From the NCBI GenBank assembly GCA_015065975.1, contig SVPG01000022.1:1-34301 (forward strand): a DNA stretch of 34,301 bases. Direction: 5' to 3'. Under the pieces are notes generated by a model that was not told the origin of the DNA, ran no database searches, and worked only from the letters and a program-made list of their open reading frames with translations. Source of the stretch: Oscillospiraceae bacterium. GTDB lineage: Bacteria; Bacillota; Clostridia; Oscillospirales; Acutalibacteraceae. This document shows, one piece after another, positions 9,723-18,478 of the stretch. The position numbers were made by a program, and so were the translations under genes. Positions within the stretch are counted from its first letter, which is position 1, and the number at the start of each line of letters is the position of its first letter.

Positions 9723-11033
9723 TTATGAGTTTACATTCTTGATGATGTCGTCTATTGTCGATTTGAGATCGGACTGTACCTTTATTTTGTCCGTAATCTG
9801 CTGTACAGCGTATATTACGGTGGTGTGGTCTCTTCCGCTGAACTGCTTGCCGATGGCGTCATAGGCGAGATTTGTGACCTCTCTGACGCAGTACATCGCA
9901 ACCTGTCTTGCAAGCGAAAGATTTGCCGTTCTCTTCTTTGAATAGATGTCCTGCGGCTGGACGTTGAATGCCCTTGCGACCTCCTGGATGATCTTTTCGA
10001 TCTTGTTCTCCATCGGTTCGTTGTCGCTGAGAATGTCCTTGATGGCGTTCTGTGCGATGTTGACCGACGGCTTCTCCTTGTCGATAAGGCACATGATGTT
10101 TATTTTCTTTACGACGCCCTCGAGCTGTCTGATATTTGACTTGACCTTTGTTGCGATGAACTCGGCGATGTCGTCGGGAAGCTCCATGTTGTACTGGGCA
10201 GCCTTGCGCTTGACGATCGCGATTCTGGTTTCAAACTCGGGCGGCTGAATATCGGCGAGCAGTCCGCTTTCGAAACGGGTGCGAAGTCTCTCCTCGAGTG
10301 TCTTGATATCCCTCGGGGGACGGTCACTTGTGAGGACGATCTGTTTGTTTTCCTGATGGAGACTGTTGAAGGTGTTGAAGAACTCCTCCTGAGTCTGTTC
10401 CTTACCCGCGATGAAATGGATATCGTCCATGAGGAAAACATCGGCATATCTGTACTTCTTGCGGAAATCGGAGAGCTCGTGACGGTCTCTTCCGAGCGCT
10501 TCGATGAGGTCGTTTGTAAACTCGTCGCCTTTTATGTAGACGATGTTCATGTCGGGGTGATCCTTGAGGATCTTGTCTCTTATGGCGAAGAGAAGGTGGG
10601 TCTTGCCCATTCCGGAAGGACCGTAGATGAAAAGGGGGTTGTAAGCCTTGCCGGGGTTGTTGGAGACGGCCTGTGCCGCAGCGTGTGCAAAACGGTTGGT
10701 CGAGCCGACGACGAAGCTGTCAAAAGTGTAGTCGAAGGAATCGTCCTCCTCCTCTTTTGCTTCCTTGATTTCGGAAACGCCGCTTTCGTCGTTCGTGATG
10801 ATCTTTATGTCGACATCAAGACCCGTGATGTTGAGAATGGCGTTTTTGATGCTCTGACTGTATCTGCCCGAAATTACTTTTCTGCAGAAGTCGGAGGCTA
10901 CTTTTATAACTGCCTCGTCCGATGTAAGCTCGACGGGCACGATGGGTTTTATCCATACATCATATGGTGTTTCTCCGATCTCATCAATGACGGAGGGGAT
11001 AATAAGCTTCCAGAGGTCGGTAAAGGAATCCAT
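9723..11033 (-). CDS. dnaA: Chromosomal replication initiator protein DnaA
   Basis: 436 residues from the ATG at 11033 (MDSFTDLWKLIIPSV). The frame is open 29 codons further upstream, but that extension overlaps the promoter and does not resemble DnaA. AAGGAG is present, with a rather long 13-nt spacing. Domain I covers about 1-80 and is followed by a short acidic linker (KEAKEEEDDS). The AAA+ domain has Walker A GPSGMGKT (138-145) and Walker B VFLMDDIHF (199-207). The C-terminal DNA-binding signature SGRDHTTVIYAV is intact. It is the first gene of the leftward replication cluster. Confidence 0.97.
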   Translation of the reverse strand: MDSFTDLWKLIIPSVIDEIGETPYDVWIKPIVPVELTSDEAVIKVASDFCRKVISGRYSQSIKNAILNITGLDVDIKIITNDESGVSEIKEAKEEEDDSFDYTFDSFVVGSTNRFAHAAAQAVSNNPGKAYNPLFIYGPSGMGKTHLLFAIRDKILKDHPDMNIVYIKGDEFTNDLIEALGRDRHELSDFRKKYRYADVFLMDDIHFIAGKEQTQEEFFNTFNSLHQENKQIVLTSDRPPRDIKTLEERLRTRFESGLLADIQPPEFETRIAIVKRKAAQYNMELPDDIAEFIATKVKSNIRQLEGVVKKINIMCLIDKEKPSVNIAQNAIKDILSDNEPMENKIEKIIQEVARAFNVQPQDIYSKKRTANLSLARQVAMYCVREVTNLAYDAIGKQFSGRDHTTVIYAVQQITDKIKVQSDLKSTIDDIIKNVNS

Positions 11034-11078
11034 GTCAGCAAAATCGCTCCTTATATATTGATTTATAATAACTACAAT

Positions 11079-11107
11079 ATTATAGCATATTCGGGCTCTT
11101 ATTCCAA
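11079..11107 (-). promoter_or_regulatory. dnaA promoter
   Basis: Minus strand: TTGGAA (11107-11102), a 17-nt spacer, then TATAAT (11084-11079). A 5' leader of about 40 nt follows before the dnaA ATG. This is a good sigma-A match. Confidence 0.7.
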
Positions 11108-11239
11108 CAGTTAAATTCAAAAAAAAGTGTATAAAAAATTTTCGGCAAAATATAGTATTTTGTTGCGTGGAGAGACACTAAGTATATTGTTTTTTTTGTG
11201 CAGCCGAGAAAAATTAACTTTTTTATTAAAAAAAATTGG

Positions 11240-11268
11240 TTGACACTCGGTCAAGTTATGGATATAAT
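11240..11268 (+). promoter_or_regulatory. Strong sigma-A promoter of the rpmH operon
   Basis: Consensus TTGACA (11240-11245), a 17-nt spacer and consensus TATAAT (11263-11268), about 38 nt before the rpmH ATG. It is expected to drive rpmH and the downstream rnpA-yidD-yidC-jag genes. Confidence 0.85.
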
Positions 11269-11306
11269 GCTATTTTGTAGAGAAATATGAAAGGAGAAAT
11301 ACTGTT

Positions 11307-11441
11307 ATGTTCAGAACTTATCAGCCCAAAAAGCGTCAGAGAAAGAAAGAGCACGGATTCAGAAAGAGAATGTCCACCGCAAATGGCCGCAAGGTTCTTG
11401 CACGCCGCAGAGCAAAGGGAAGAAAGAAGCTTTCATATTGA
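11307..11441 (+). CDS. rpmH: Large ribosomal subunit protein bL34
   Basis: 44 residues, [20 protein letters not shown] then [20 protein letters not shown] and KLSY. This is a complete bL34, extremely basic, with the invariant HGFRxRMxTxxGRxVLxxRRxKGR pattern. The ribosome binding site AAAGGAG lies 10 nt before the ATG. Its place next to dnaA and ahead of rnpA is the standard bacterial order. Confidence 0.97.
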   Translation: MFRTYQPKKRQRKKEHGFRKRMSTANGRKVLARRRAKGRKKLSY

Positions 11442-11482
11442 TTTTTGCCTAAGAATTAAAGAACGGTTAATTCCGAAGTCAG

Positions 11483-11502
11483 AGGCCACCTTCGTGTGGC
11501 CT
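11483..11502 (+). terminator. Hairpin between rpmH and rnpA (probable attenuator)
   Basis: AGGCCAC (11483-11489), a 6-nt loop and GTGGCCT (11496-11502), followed by TTTTATACT. The stem is short and the U-tract brief, which suggests partial termination. That would let rpmH be expressed more than rnpA from the shared promoter. Confidence 0.55.
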
Positions 11503-11528
11503 TTTATACTATTTGCGTTTAACAGGAT

Positions 11529-11855
11529 ATGAAGTCTCTCAAAGAAAATTATGAATTCAAAAGAGCCTACTCAAGGGGAAAGAGCTTCGTCTCTTCCTGC
11601 GTTGTTACTTATTGTGTGAAAAGAAAGTACGGCGGCATCAGAGTGGGCATAAAAACAGGTAAAAAAATAGGATGCGCCGTTGAAAGAAATCGCTCGAGGA
11701 GGCTTATAAGAGCCGCTTTCCGCGAGCTTGAACCGTCACTTAGCGGCAGCTGGGATATCGTGTTCGTCGCAAGGGTAAGGACCGCAAACGAAAAGATGCA
11801 GATCGTTCGCGAACAGATAAGAGATCATCTCGGCCGTGCCGGCGTTTTATTATGA
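11529..11855 (+). CDS. rnpA: Ribonuclease P protein component
   Basis: 108 residues, normal for RnpA. This basic protein binds the RNase P RNA that removes 5' leaders from tRNA precursors. The family signature is visible as RVGIKTGKKIGCAVERNRSRRLIRAAFRE, containing the RNR motif. It begins 87 nt after rpmH. Its TGA overlaps the ATG of yidD by 4 nt (ATGA), so the two are translationally coupled. Confidence 0.95.
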   Translation: MKSLKENYEFKRAYSRGKSFVSSCVVTYCVKRKYGGIRVGIKTGKKIGCAVERNRSRRLIRAAFRELEPSLSGSWDIVFVARVRTANEKMQIVREQIRDHLGRAGVLL

Positions 11856-12136
11856 AAGAACTTGCTAAAAAAATGATAGCCTGGTATCAGCGTGAGGTTT
11901 CGCCCAAAACGCCGCCAAGCTGCAGATTTTACCCGACTTGCTCAACATATACCTATCAGGCAGTAGACAGATACGGATGCATAATAGGCTGTATATTGGG
12001 CTTTTTCAGGATTATGAGATGTTGTCCTCTTTTCAAGGGCGGCTATGATCCCGTGCCGGAAAATCTGCTGGGAAGAAAAAAGAAAACAACATCCGTGGAT
12101 ATTTCGGATGATACAGAAAATTCGGATAATCAATGA
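11852..12136 (+). CDS. yidD: Membrane protein insertion efficiency factor YidD
   Basis: 94 residues. YidD is a small membrane-associated protein that helps YidC-dependent insertion. The core WYQREVSPKTPPSCRFYPTCS ... Y..QAVDRYG ... RIMRCCPLFKGGYDPVP is the family signature, with the conserved cysteines present. A polar tail of about 25 residues (KKKTTSVDISDDTENSDNQ) follows. It overlaps rnpA by 4 nt and lies 18 nt upstream of yidC. Confidence 0.95.
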   Translation: MKELAKKMIAWYQREVSPKTPPSCRFYPTCSTYTYQAVDRYGCIIGCILGFFRIMRCCPLFKGGYDPVPENLLGRKKKTTSVDISDDTENSDNQ

Positions 12137-12154
12137 TCTGGAGGAATGTAAAAA

Positions 12155-13255
12155 ATGTGTAATGCCTGCAATGGTCTCTTCGGTTTTATAGGAGAGATAT
12201 TCGGCTGGATCCTGTGGCTTTTTTACAGCATATTCAAAAATTACGGTCTGGCCATCATTCTGTTCGCAATCGTAACCCGTCTGCTGCTTTTCCCGCTGAC
12301 CATCAAGCAGCAGAAATCCCAGGCAGCACAGTCGAGACTGCAGCCCAAGCTCCAGCAGCTTCAAAATCAGTACGGCAACGACAAGGAAGGTTACAATCAG
12401 GCAGTTCAGGAGCTCTATACAAAGGAAGGCGTTTCTCCCGGAGCAGGCTGTATGCCTATGCTTATCCAGATGCCCCTTCTCTTCGGTCTCTATGAGGCCA
12501 TCAGAAAGCCCCTCTCCTGCGTTCTCCATCTCAACAAGACATTCATCGCCGAGCTTCTTGCCAAGTTCAATATCACGGCAACCGACGCTTACGGCGAGAT
12601 CAAGCTCATCGAGAAGCTCAGAGGCTTCAATGTTGATTCCATTGCTGCTGCATCGGGCAGCGCTTCCGGCAGCGCATCGGGCAACGCCATCGCAAACATC
12701 ATTTCAAGCTCTAACTTCACATCGGCAGAGCTTGCCGAGATCGAGAAGATAACCGAGTGCGGCGATTCCTTCAGATTCCTCTGCTTCGACCTTCTCGAGA
12801 CTCCCTCTCTCAGCCCGATCACAATAGCTGTTCTCATGTCGGCTATCGTTCTCATAACAAGTATCGGAAGCACATTCCTTATCAACAGGATCAACAAGGT
12901 TCAGCCCTCCTCCGCAGGCGGCTGCAACCCCAACATCATGACCTACGGTATGGCTGCGATGTCCACATGGTTCTCCTTCATGGTTCCTGTCGCTCTCGCA
13001 CTCTATTGGGTAACGGGCAACTTCATTTCACCGCTGCAGTCATGGGTCGTAAACAAGTTCTTCGGCAAGCAGACACTTAACGCAAAGGCCGAGGCTCAGA
13101 GAATCGCAATGATAAGAATCGACGAGCAGAAGGTTATTGACAGTATCAACGCTAAAAAGGGTAAAATAATTCTCAAGCCCGATTTTCCGAAGGAAAAGTT
13201 CGAGGGACTCGGAATCCAGGGCGGTTCCGCTTCCAACAAGAAAAAGAAGAAGTAA
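12155..13255 (+). CDS. yidC: Membrane protein insertase YidC (Oxa1 family)
   Basis: 366 residues. YidC inserts and folds proteins in the cytoplasmic membrane. The first conserved helix contains R42 in AIVTRLLLFP, the hydrophilic-groove arginine. The cytoplasmic coiled-coil hairpin follows (KQQKSQAAQSRLQPKLQQL), then the helix GCMPMLIQMPLLFGLYEAI and two more helices near 222-244 and 265-290. There is no large Gram-negative periplasmic domain and no lipobox. The extracytoplasmic segment at about 121-215 is longer than usual and holds a low-complexity patch, ASGSASGSASGNA (166-178). The tail is lysine-rich. GGAGG precedes the ATG. Confidence 0.95.
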   Translation: MCNACNGLFGFIGEIFGWILWLFYSIFKNYGLAIILFAIVTRLLLFPLTIKQQKSQAAQSRLQPKLQQLQNQYGNDKEGYNQAVQELYTKEGVSPGAGCMPMLIQMPLLFGLYEAIRKPLSCVLHLNKTFIAELLAKFNITATDAYGEIKLIEKLRGFNVDSIAAASGSASGSASGNAIANIISSSNFTSAELAEIEKITECGDSFRFLCFDLLETPSLSPITIAVLMSAIVLITSIGSTFLINRINKVQPSSAGGCNPNIMTYGMAAMSTWFSFMVPVALALYWVTGNFISPLQSWVVNKFFGKQTLNAKAEAQRIAMIRIDEQKVIDSINAKKGKIILKPDFPKEKFEGLGIQGGSASNKKKKK

Positions 13256-13324
13256 AAAGGTAAATTTCAAAAAGGTGTGATTATCTGCCGTTATTACGGC
13301 ATTAAACAGGAAGGTGAATAAATA

Positions 13325-14392
13325 GTGGTAAAAGAAGTCGTGACAACCGGCGTAACTATCGAAGAAGCTATTGAAAAAGGTTGTTTACAGCTCGGTATGT
13401 CGCGTGATGACGTCGGTGTGGAGGTATTGGAATACCCCAAAAGCAAGACACTCGGTCTCTTCGGCGGTTCTCCCGCTGTTGTAAAGGTCTATTTTGAGAC
13501 AGAAGACGAGGAAGAGACACCCGTTGTCGAGGAGACAAAACCCGCAAGAAAAGAAGAACCCGCAGAAGAAAAGAAAGAGGAAAAGACCGAGGAGCCCGCA
13601 CAGGAGGCTGTACAGCCAGTCGAGCCCGAAGGTCAGGCAAAGATCGCAGTCGATTATCTCTATTCCATACTCGATAAGATGGGTATGAAGAACGTAAACA
13701 TCAGCGTTATTCCTTCGCAGGACGGCAAGAACGGCGCTGTTCTCGAGCTCACCGGTGACGGGCTCGGAGCAGTTATCGGCAGACGCGGTGAAGTTCTCAC
13801 AGCTCTGCAGTATCTCGTAAGCCTTGCCGCAAACAACGGCGATGACAGCTATTTCAGAGTATCCCTCAATATCGGAAATTACAGAGAAAAGCGCGAATCT
13901 TACCTCGAAAATCTCGCAAAGAAAACCGCTGCAAGAGCGCTCAAGATCAATAAGAATCTTGCTCTCGAGGCCCTCAATCCCTATGAGAGAAGAATTGTTC
14001 ACACAGTTGTTCAGAAGATAGACGGCGTTTCGAGCTGGTCTGTCGATGAGGGTGCAAAGAGACATGTCGTTATCGGACCCGAGGGTCTTGCCGAGGGTGA
14101 GGACGGACTTCCCGTAAACTTCAACCGCGGCGGCAAGAGCGGCGGCAGAAACAGAGGCGGCTACGGCAGAGACCGCAGAGGCGGTTACAACAACGACCGC
14201 GGCTACGGCAGAAACAGAAACGGTATAAAGACCTATTCAAATAACTATTCAAACAATTATTCCAGATCTTCTTACAGAAATAACAGAACAGAATCTGCCG
14301 CGCCCAATACAACACCCAGGAAGGATACCACAGCTCCGCTTTACGGACGTATCAGCGTTCCTTCGAGCAGTGCAGAAAAGGATTCCGAATAA
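13325..14392 (+). CDS. jag: RNA-binding protein Jag/KhpB with an RGG-rich tail
   Basis: 355 residues from a GTG start with AGGAAGG upstream. Domains in order: Jag_N (1-57, TGVTIEEAIEKGCLQLGM ... LGLFGG), an acidic Glu/Pro linker (58-105), a KH domain with IGRRGEVLTALQYL (about 106-185) and an R3H domain with ERRIVH and AKRHVVIGP (about 190-252). The protein then continues for about 100 residues with an unusual Gly/Arg/Tyr/Asn-rich tail (NRGGKSGGRNRGGYGRDRRGGY...). Jag/KhpB binds RNA and affects cell division and envelope genes in other Firmicutes. A small hairpin TGCCGT-tatt-ACGGCA lies at 13286-13301. Confidence 0.93.
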   Translation: MVKEVVTTGVTIEEAIEKGCLQLGMSRDDVGVEVLEYPKSKTLGLFGGSPAVVKVYFETEDEEETPVVEETKPARKEEPAEEKKEEKTEEPAQEAVQPVEPEGQAKIAVDYLYSILDKMGMKNVNISVIPSQDGKNGAVLELTGDGLGAVIGRRGEVLTALQYLVSLAANNGDDSYFRVSLNIGNYREKRESYLENLAKKTAARALKINKNLALEALNPYERRIVHTVVQKIDGVSSWSVDEGAKRHVVIGPEGLAEGEDGLPVNFNRGGKSGGRNRGGYGRDRRGGYNNDRGYGRNRNGIKTYSNNYSNNYSRSSYRNNRTESAAPNTTPRKDTTAPLYGRISVPSSSAEKDSE

Positions 14393-14400
14393 TTCTCCGA

Positions 14401-14431
14401 AAGCCGGCCGGGCAGATGCTTTGGTCGGCTT
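14401..14431 (+). terminator. Hairpin terminator after jag
   Basis: AAGCCGGCC (14401-14409) and GGTCGGCTT (14423-14431) form a 9-bp stem with one G-U pair, followed by TATGTTTTT. The U-rich stretch is slightly displaced, so termination may be partial and mnmE may also be reached by read-through. Confidence 0.6.
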
Positions 14432-14458
14432 TATGTTTTTATCAAGGGAGTGTTTCTT

Positions 14459-15823
14459 TTGAACGGTACCATAGCTGCGATAGCAACGGGTCAGGATCCC
14501 GGCGGTATTGGCACGATAAGAATATCGGGCAGCGACGCCATATCGGTTGCCGATAAGGTGTTTTCCTGCGTTTCGGGCAGAAAGCTTTCCTCTCTCGAAG
14601 GGTACAGAGCGGCCTACGGCAAGGTGACGGGAAGTGACAGCTTCTGCGACGAAGCGGTCGCTCTTGTTTTCAGAGCACCTCACAGCTATACTGGCGAGGA
14701 CGTTGTCGAGATATCCTGCCACGGCGGAAGATACTCGACCGCCATGACACTCAAGGCTTGCATAAACGCAGGTGCACGTCCTGCCGAAGCGGGCGAGTTC
14801 ACAAAACGTGCTTTCGAAAACGGAAAAATGTCGCTCACCCAGGCTGAGTCTGTTATGAACATAGTGTCCGCCGCCGGAAGACAGAGTGCCGCAGCAGCCA
14901 TGGCAGCAAGGGACGGAAAGCTCGCGAAAAGAATCGAAGATATAAGAAAAATCCTAACGGAAATTGATGCCGCACTTGCAGCGTGGAGTGATTTTCCCGA
15001 TGATGATCTTCCCGTCGTGACCGATGAAGAGCTTGTTTCAAAGCTCAGATCGGCAAGGGACAGACTTTCAGAAGTCGTCGAAGAGGGAAGAAAGGCGACT
15101 CTTATAAACGAGGGAATAAATACCGTCATCTGCGGCAGACCCAACGTCGGAAAATCGACGCTGATGAATCTTCTGTCGGGAAAAGAGAAGAGCATAGTTA
15201 CCGATATTCCCGGTACAACGAGAGATACGGTCGATGAAGCCGTGAACATTGACGGCTGTGTGCTGCTGCTCAGCGATACCGCAGGAATAAGAGAAACAAA
15301 TGATAAAGTCGAAACTATCGGTGTTCAGAGAGCTCTTAAATCAATCGACAATGCGCAGCTCATTCTCGCCATATTCGACGCGTCTCAGCCCCTTGATAAA
15401 GACGATATTTCACTGATCGATTCGATATGTGACAAACCCGTTATCGCCATTATTAACAAGGTCGATAAAGAAAAAAACATAAACGAAGAGTATATAAAAA
15501 ATAAAATAAAACATATAGTATATATTTCAGCCAAAAACGAGATCGGAATTGACCAGCTCAGACGGGAAATCTTCTCGGTCACTGAGCTTGAAAAGCTTGA
15601 CGCTTCGTCGGGTATCATAATAAACGAGCGTCAGCTCTTCTGTGCGTCGAATGCGCTCGATTGTGTGAATATGGCGCTTGACGATCTGGCTGCAAATATG
15701 ACTTACGACGCAATAAATGTTTCAATAGACAACGCTATTGAAAGCCTGCTCGAACTCTCTGGAGAGAGGGTTTCCGATGTGGTGGTTGATGAGATATTCT
15801 CGAAATTCTGTATCGGCAAATAA
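14459..15823 (+). CDS. mnmE: tRNA uridine-5-carboxymethylaminomethyl modification GTPase MnmE
   Basis: 454 residues from a TTG start at 14459 (MNGTIAAIATGQDPGGIG). AAGGGAG lies 8 nt upstream; the GTG at 14450 is too close to that site. With MnmG it installs the cmnm5 group at wobble uridine 34 of certain tRNAs. The N-terminal folate-binding domain, helical domain and inserted G domain are all visible: GRPNVGKS, the switch region DIPGTTRDTVDE, DTAGIRE and NKVD. The C-terminal catalytic CIGK motif ends the protein. The gene is 45 nt upstream of mnmG. Confidence 0.96.
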   Translation: MNGTIAAIATGQDPGGIGTIRISGSDAISVADKVFSCVSGRKLSSLEGYRAAYGKVTGSDSFCDEAVALVFRAPHSYTGEDVVEISCHGGRYSTAMTLKACINAGARPAEAGEFTKRAFENGKMSLTQAESVMNIVSAAGRQSAAAAMAARDGKLAKRIEDIRKILTEIDAALAAWSDFPDDDLPVVTDEELVSKLRSARDRLSEVVEEGRKATLINEGINTVICGRPNVGKSTLMNLLSGKEKSIVTDIPGTTRDTVDEAVNIDGCVLLLSDTAGIRETNDKVETIGVQRALKSIDNAQLILAIFDASQPLDKDDISLIDSICDKPVIAIINKVDKEKNINEEYIKNKIKHIVYISAKNEIGIDQLRREIFSVTELEKLDASSGIIINERQLFCASNALDCVNMALDDLAANMTYDAINVSIDNAIESLLELSGERVSDVVVDEIFSKFCIGK

Positions 15824-15868
15824 ATTCGGGCGTCGTTTTTTGCGTGTGAAAGGCTTGGTAAAATCGGT

Positions 15869-17734
15869 ATGAGTTATAAAGCTGAAAGCTACGATGTCGC
15901 CGTAATCGGCGCAGGTCATGCAGGTATTGAGGCTGCTTTAGCTGCTGCTCGGCTCGGCTGCAGGACCGTCATCTTTACAATAAATATGGACAGTGTAGGC
16001 AACCTTCCATGCAACCCTGCGATAGGCGGAACTGCAAAAGGACATCTCGTTTTTGAGATAGATGCCCTCGGCGGTGAGATGGGAAGAGCAGCCGATGTGT
16101 CCACCATACAGAGTCGAATGCTCAACAGAGGCAAGGGTCCCGCTGTCCACAGTATGCGTGTTCAGGTGGACAGAAAGCTCTACAGTGAGCAGATGAAACA
16201 CACCCTCGAGAAGCAGGAAAACCTCCTTCTCCGTCAGGCTGAGATAACCGATATCGAGAGAGGGGAGGAGGGCTGGAAGCTCACCACCCGTCTCGGCGCG
16301 CAGCATGATGTGAAATGTGTTATCATCGCAACGGGTACATATCTGGGCGGCAAGATATTTGTCGGCGATGTAAACTACGAGGGCGGACCTGATGGTATGT
16401 TCGCTGCTACTGCTCTCGGAAAATCCCTCAAGGAGCTCGGACTGCCTCTTCGCAGATTCAAGACAGGTACACCTGCTCGCGTACTCAGAAGCTCGATCGA
16501 CTTTGAAAACCTCGAATCGCAGTCGGGCGATGACGAACCCATTCCTTTTTCGGCATCGACCGAAACAGAAATAAAAAATCTTGCAAAATGCTTTGTCAGC
16601 TGGACAAACGACAATACAAAGCAGGTAATCACCGAAAACCTTCCCCGTTCTCCGCTCTATTCGGGAATGATCGAGGGTATAGGACCGAGATACTGCCCGA
16701 GTATTGAGGATAAGATAGTAAGATTCCCTCAAAAGCTCCGCCATCAGTGCTTTATCGAACCGTGCGGAATAAATACCGAGGAAATGTATCTTCAGGGTAT
16801 TTCGAGCTCTCTGCCCGAGGACGCACAGATTGAGCTCTACCGAACAATGGACGGTATGAGCAATGTTCAGATAATGCGTTCGGCTTACGCAATCGAATAT
16901 GACTGCGTCGATCCGACGGCTATGTATCCCACTCTTGAGTTCAAGAATTTCAAAGGACTTTATGGTGCAGGTCAGTTCAACGGTTCCTCGGGTTATGAGG
17001 AAGCCGCCGCACAGGGCATAGTAGCAGGAATAAACGCCGCAAGAGCCGTAAAAGGACTCGAGCAGATAGTTTTCCCGCGTTCCAACAGTTATATTGGCAC
17101 TCTTATCGACGATCTTGTCACAAAAGGCGTCATGGATCCGTACAGAATGATGACCTCTCGTTCTGAATACCGTCTCATTCTCCGTCAGGATAACGCTCAG
17201 GAGCGCCTTTCCGATCTCGGACACGAAATCGGTCTTCTCGACGATTACAGATATAATGTTTATCTCAATAATAAGAAGCTCAAGTACGAAGAGATGGAAA
17301 GAGCGAGAAAAACGGTCATTTCTCCGTCAAAGGAGCTCAATGACATACTTGTTTCACGTGAAACATCGCCCGTTGAAACGGGAGTGCATCTTGCGGAGCT
17401 GCTGAAACGTCCTCAGATAGACTATGCAGCGCTCGAAAGCATAGATACGACCCGTCCGAATATCTCAAAGCGCATACTCGAGCAGGCAGAGACTGAAATC
17501 AAGTATGAAGGCTATATAAAGCGTCAGCAGGCGCAGATCGACGAGCAGAAGAGGCTCGAAAACCGCACGATTCCCTCTGATATAGACTATGATGATATCG
17601 GAGGACTTCGTCTGGAGGCTATCGAGAAGCTCAAAAAGCTCCGTCCGCTAAATGTCGGACAGGCTTCACGTATTTCGGGAGTCTCTCCCGCCGATATTTC
17701 CGTTCTGATGATCTATCTAAAATCAAAGAAATAG
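15869..17734 (+). CDS. mnmG: tRNA uridine-5-carboxymethylaminomethyl modification enzyme MnmG (GidA)
   Basis: 621 residues, the family's usual size. MnmG is the FAD enzyme partner of MnmE. The Rossmann motif GAGHAG lies at 14-19, and the conserved CNPAIGGTAKGHL segment and the second-half motif GLYGAGQFNGSSGYEEAAAQGI are intact. The C-terminal helical domain with the tRNA-binding region is complete. The ribosome binding site is weak. A perfect parS site lies within its coding sequence at 17350-17365, where it encodes VSRET. Confidence 0.97.
   Translation: MSYKAESYDVAVIGAGHAGIEAALAAARLGCRTVIFTINMDSVGNLPCNPAIGGTAKGHLVFEIDALGGEMGRAADVSTIQSRMLNRGKGPAVHSMRVQVDRKLYSEQMKHTLEKQENLLLRQAEITDIERGEEGWKLTTRLGAQHDVKCVIIATGTYLGGKIFVGDVNYEGGPDGMFAATALGKSLKELGLPLRRFKTGTPARVLRSSIDFENLESQSGDDEPIPFSASTETEIKNLAKCFVSWTNDNTKQVITENLPRSPLYSGMIEGIGPRYCPSIEDKIVRFPQKLRHQCFIEPCGINTEEMYLQGISSSLPEDAQIELYRTMDGMSNVQIMRSAYAIEYDCVDPTAMYPTLEFKNFKGLYGAGQFNGSSGYEEAAAQGIVAGINAARAVKGLEQIVFPRSNSYIGTLIDDLVTKGVMDPYRMMTSRSEYRLILRQDNAQERLSDLGHEIGLLDDYRYNVYLNNKKLKYEEMERARKTVISPSKELNDILVSRETSPVETGVHLAELLKRPQIDYAALESIDTTRPNISKRILEQAETEIKYEGYIKRQQAQIDEQKRLENRTIPSDIDYDDIGGLRLEAIEKLKKLRPLNVGQASRISGVSPADISVLMIYLKSKK
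17350..17365. promoter_or_regulatory. parS centromere site 1 (inside mnmG)
   Basis: TGTTTCACGTGAAACA, a perfect match to the consensus 16-bp parS bound by ParB/Spo0J. It lies within the mnmG coding sequence, about 2 kb from the start of parB. Confidence 0.95.
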
Positions 17735-17743
17735 GGTAGAGGT

Positions 17744-18469
17744 ATGATTGATTTAAATAAACTCTCCAAGCTTTCAAAAGAATACGGAGTCGATATTCCG
17801 CAGGAAAGACTTCGATATTTCGATGTTGTTGCTTCACAGCTGGTCGAAAAAAACAAGCTATATAATCTCACGGCTATAACCGACCCTGACGAGATACTTA
17901 CAAAGCATATAATCGATTCTCTCACGCTCGTCCCTGTGCTCAATGATGTCGTTGAGTCGGGTGAGGTGCTCGATGTGGGTACGGGAGCAGGTTTTCCGGG
18001 TATTGTAGCTGCTTTAGCAGCCGATAATCTTCATTTTTCGCTCCTTGACAGTATCGAGAAGAAGACGAACTATCTTTCCGAGCTGATAGAGGAGCTTTCG
18101 GACGCGTTTTCTCAGGCTCCCGATGTCTACTGCGCGAGAGCCGAGGAGCTTTCCCGCATGGAAGAATACAGAGAGCAGTTCGATGTTTGCACCTCGAGAG
18201 CTGTTGCGTCTCTCAATTGTCTGATAGAGCTTTGCGTTCCTTTTATAAAGAAAGGCGGTCATTTTATCGCCATGAAAGGCAAAAATGCCGATGCCGAGCT
18301 CGAAGAAGCGGCAAACGCGATCAGCGCTCTCTCGATCAGACTTGTAAAAACCCATTCGATAATACTTCCCGACGGTTCTGAGAGATATATCCTTGACTTT
18401 GTAAAGGAAGCCGAAACCGACGAAAAGTATCCGCGAAGAGCTGCTGCGATAAAAAAACGCCCGTTATAG
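17744..18469 (+). CDS. rsmG: 16S rRNA (guanine-N7) methyltransferase RsmG (GidB)
   Basis: 241 residues. RsmG methylates a guanine in the 530 loop of 16S rRNA using S-adenosylmethionine. The SAM-binding motif is VLDVGTGAGFPGIVAAL, preceded by NLTAITDPDEILTKHIIDSL and followed by SRAVASLNCLIEL and KGGHFIAMKG. All are family hallmarks. AGGGTAGAGG lies just before the ATG. It follows mnmG after 9 nt and is the last gene before the parS palindrome. Confidence 0.95.
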   Translation: MIDLNKLSKLSKEYGVDIPQERLRYFDVVASQLVEKNKLYNLTAITDPDEILTKHIIDSLTLVPVLNDVVESGEVLDVGTGAGFPGIVAALAADNLHFSLLDSIEKKTNYLSELIEELSDAFSQAPDVYCARAEELSRMEEYREQFDVCTSRAVASLNCLIELCVPFIKKGGHFIAMKGKNADAELEEAANAISALSIRLVKTHSIILPDGSERYILDFVKEAETDEKYPRRAAAIKKRPL

Positions 18470-18478
18470 TGTTAAACC

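Larger units (their letters stand above)
11034..11306. other. dnaA-rpmH intergenic region with AT-rich tract
   Basis: This 273-bp gap holds two divergent promoters, described separately. Between them lies a very AT-rich stretch (about 11110-11240) with A and T runs and one DnaA-box-like 9-mer, AGTGTATAA at 11126-11134. It may contribute to origin unwinding. No coding frame is seen. Confidence 0.4.

Noticed and set aside
11034-11120. Longer dnaA start 29 codons upstream
   Set aside because: It would run through the dnaA promoter and has no resemblance to a DnaA N-terminus.
11287-11532. 81-codon plus-strand frame over rpmH
   Set aside because: It is out of frame with the clear bL34 sequence at 11307-11441 and has no family features.
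15938-17224. 428-codon frame antisense to mnmG
   Set aside because: Shadow frame; MnmG motifs on the plus strand are complete.
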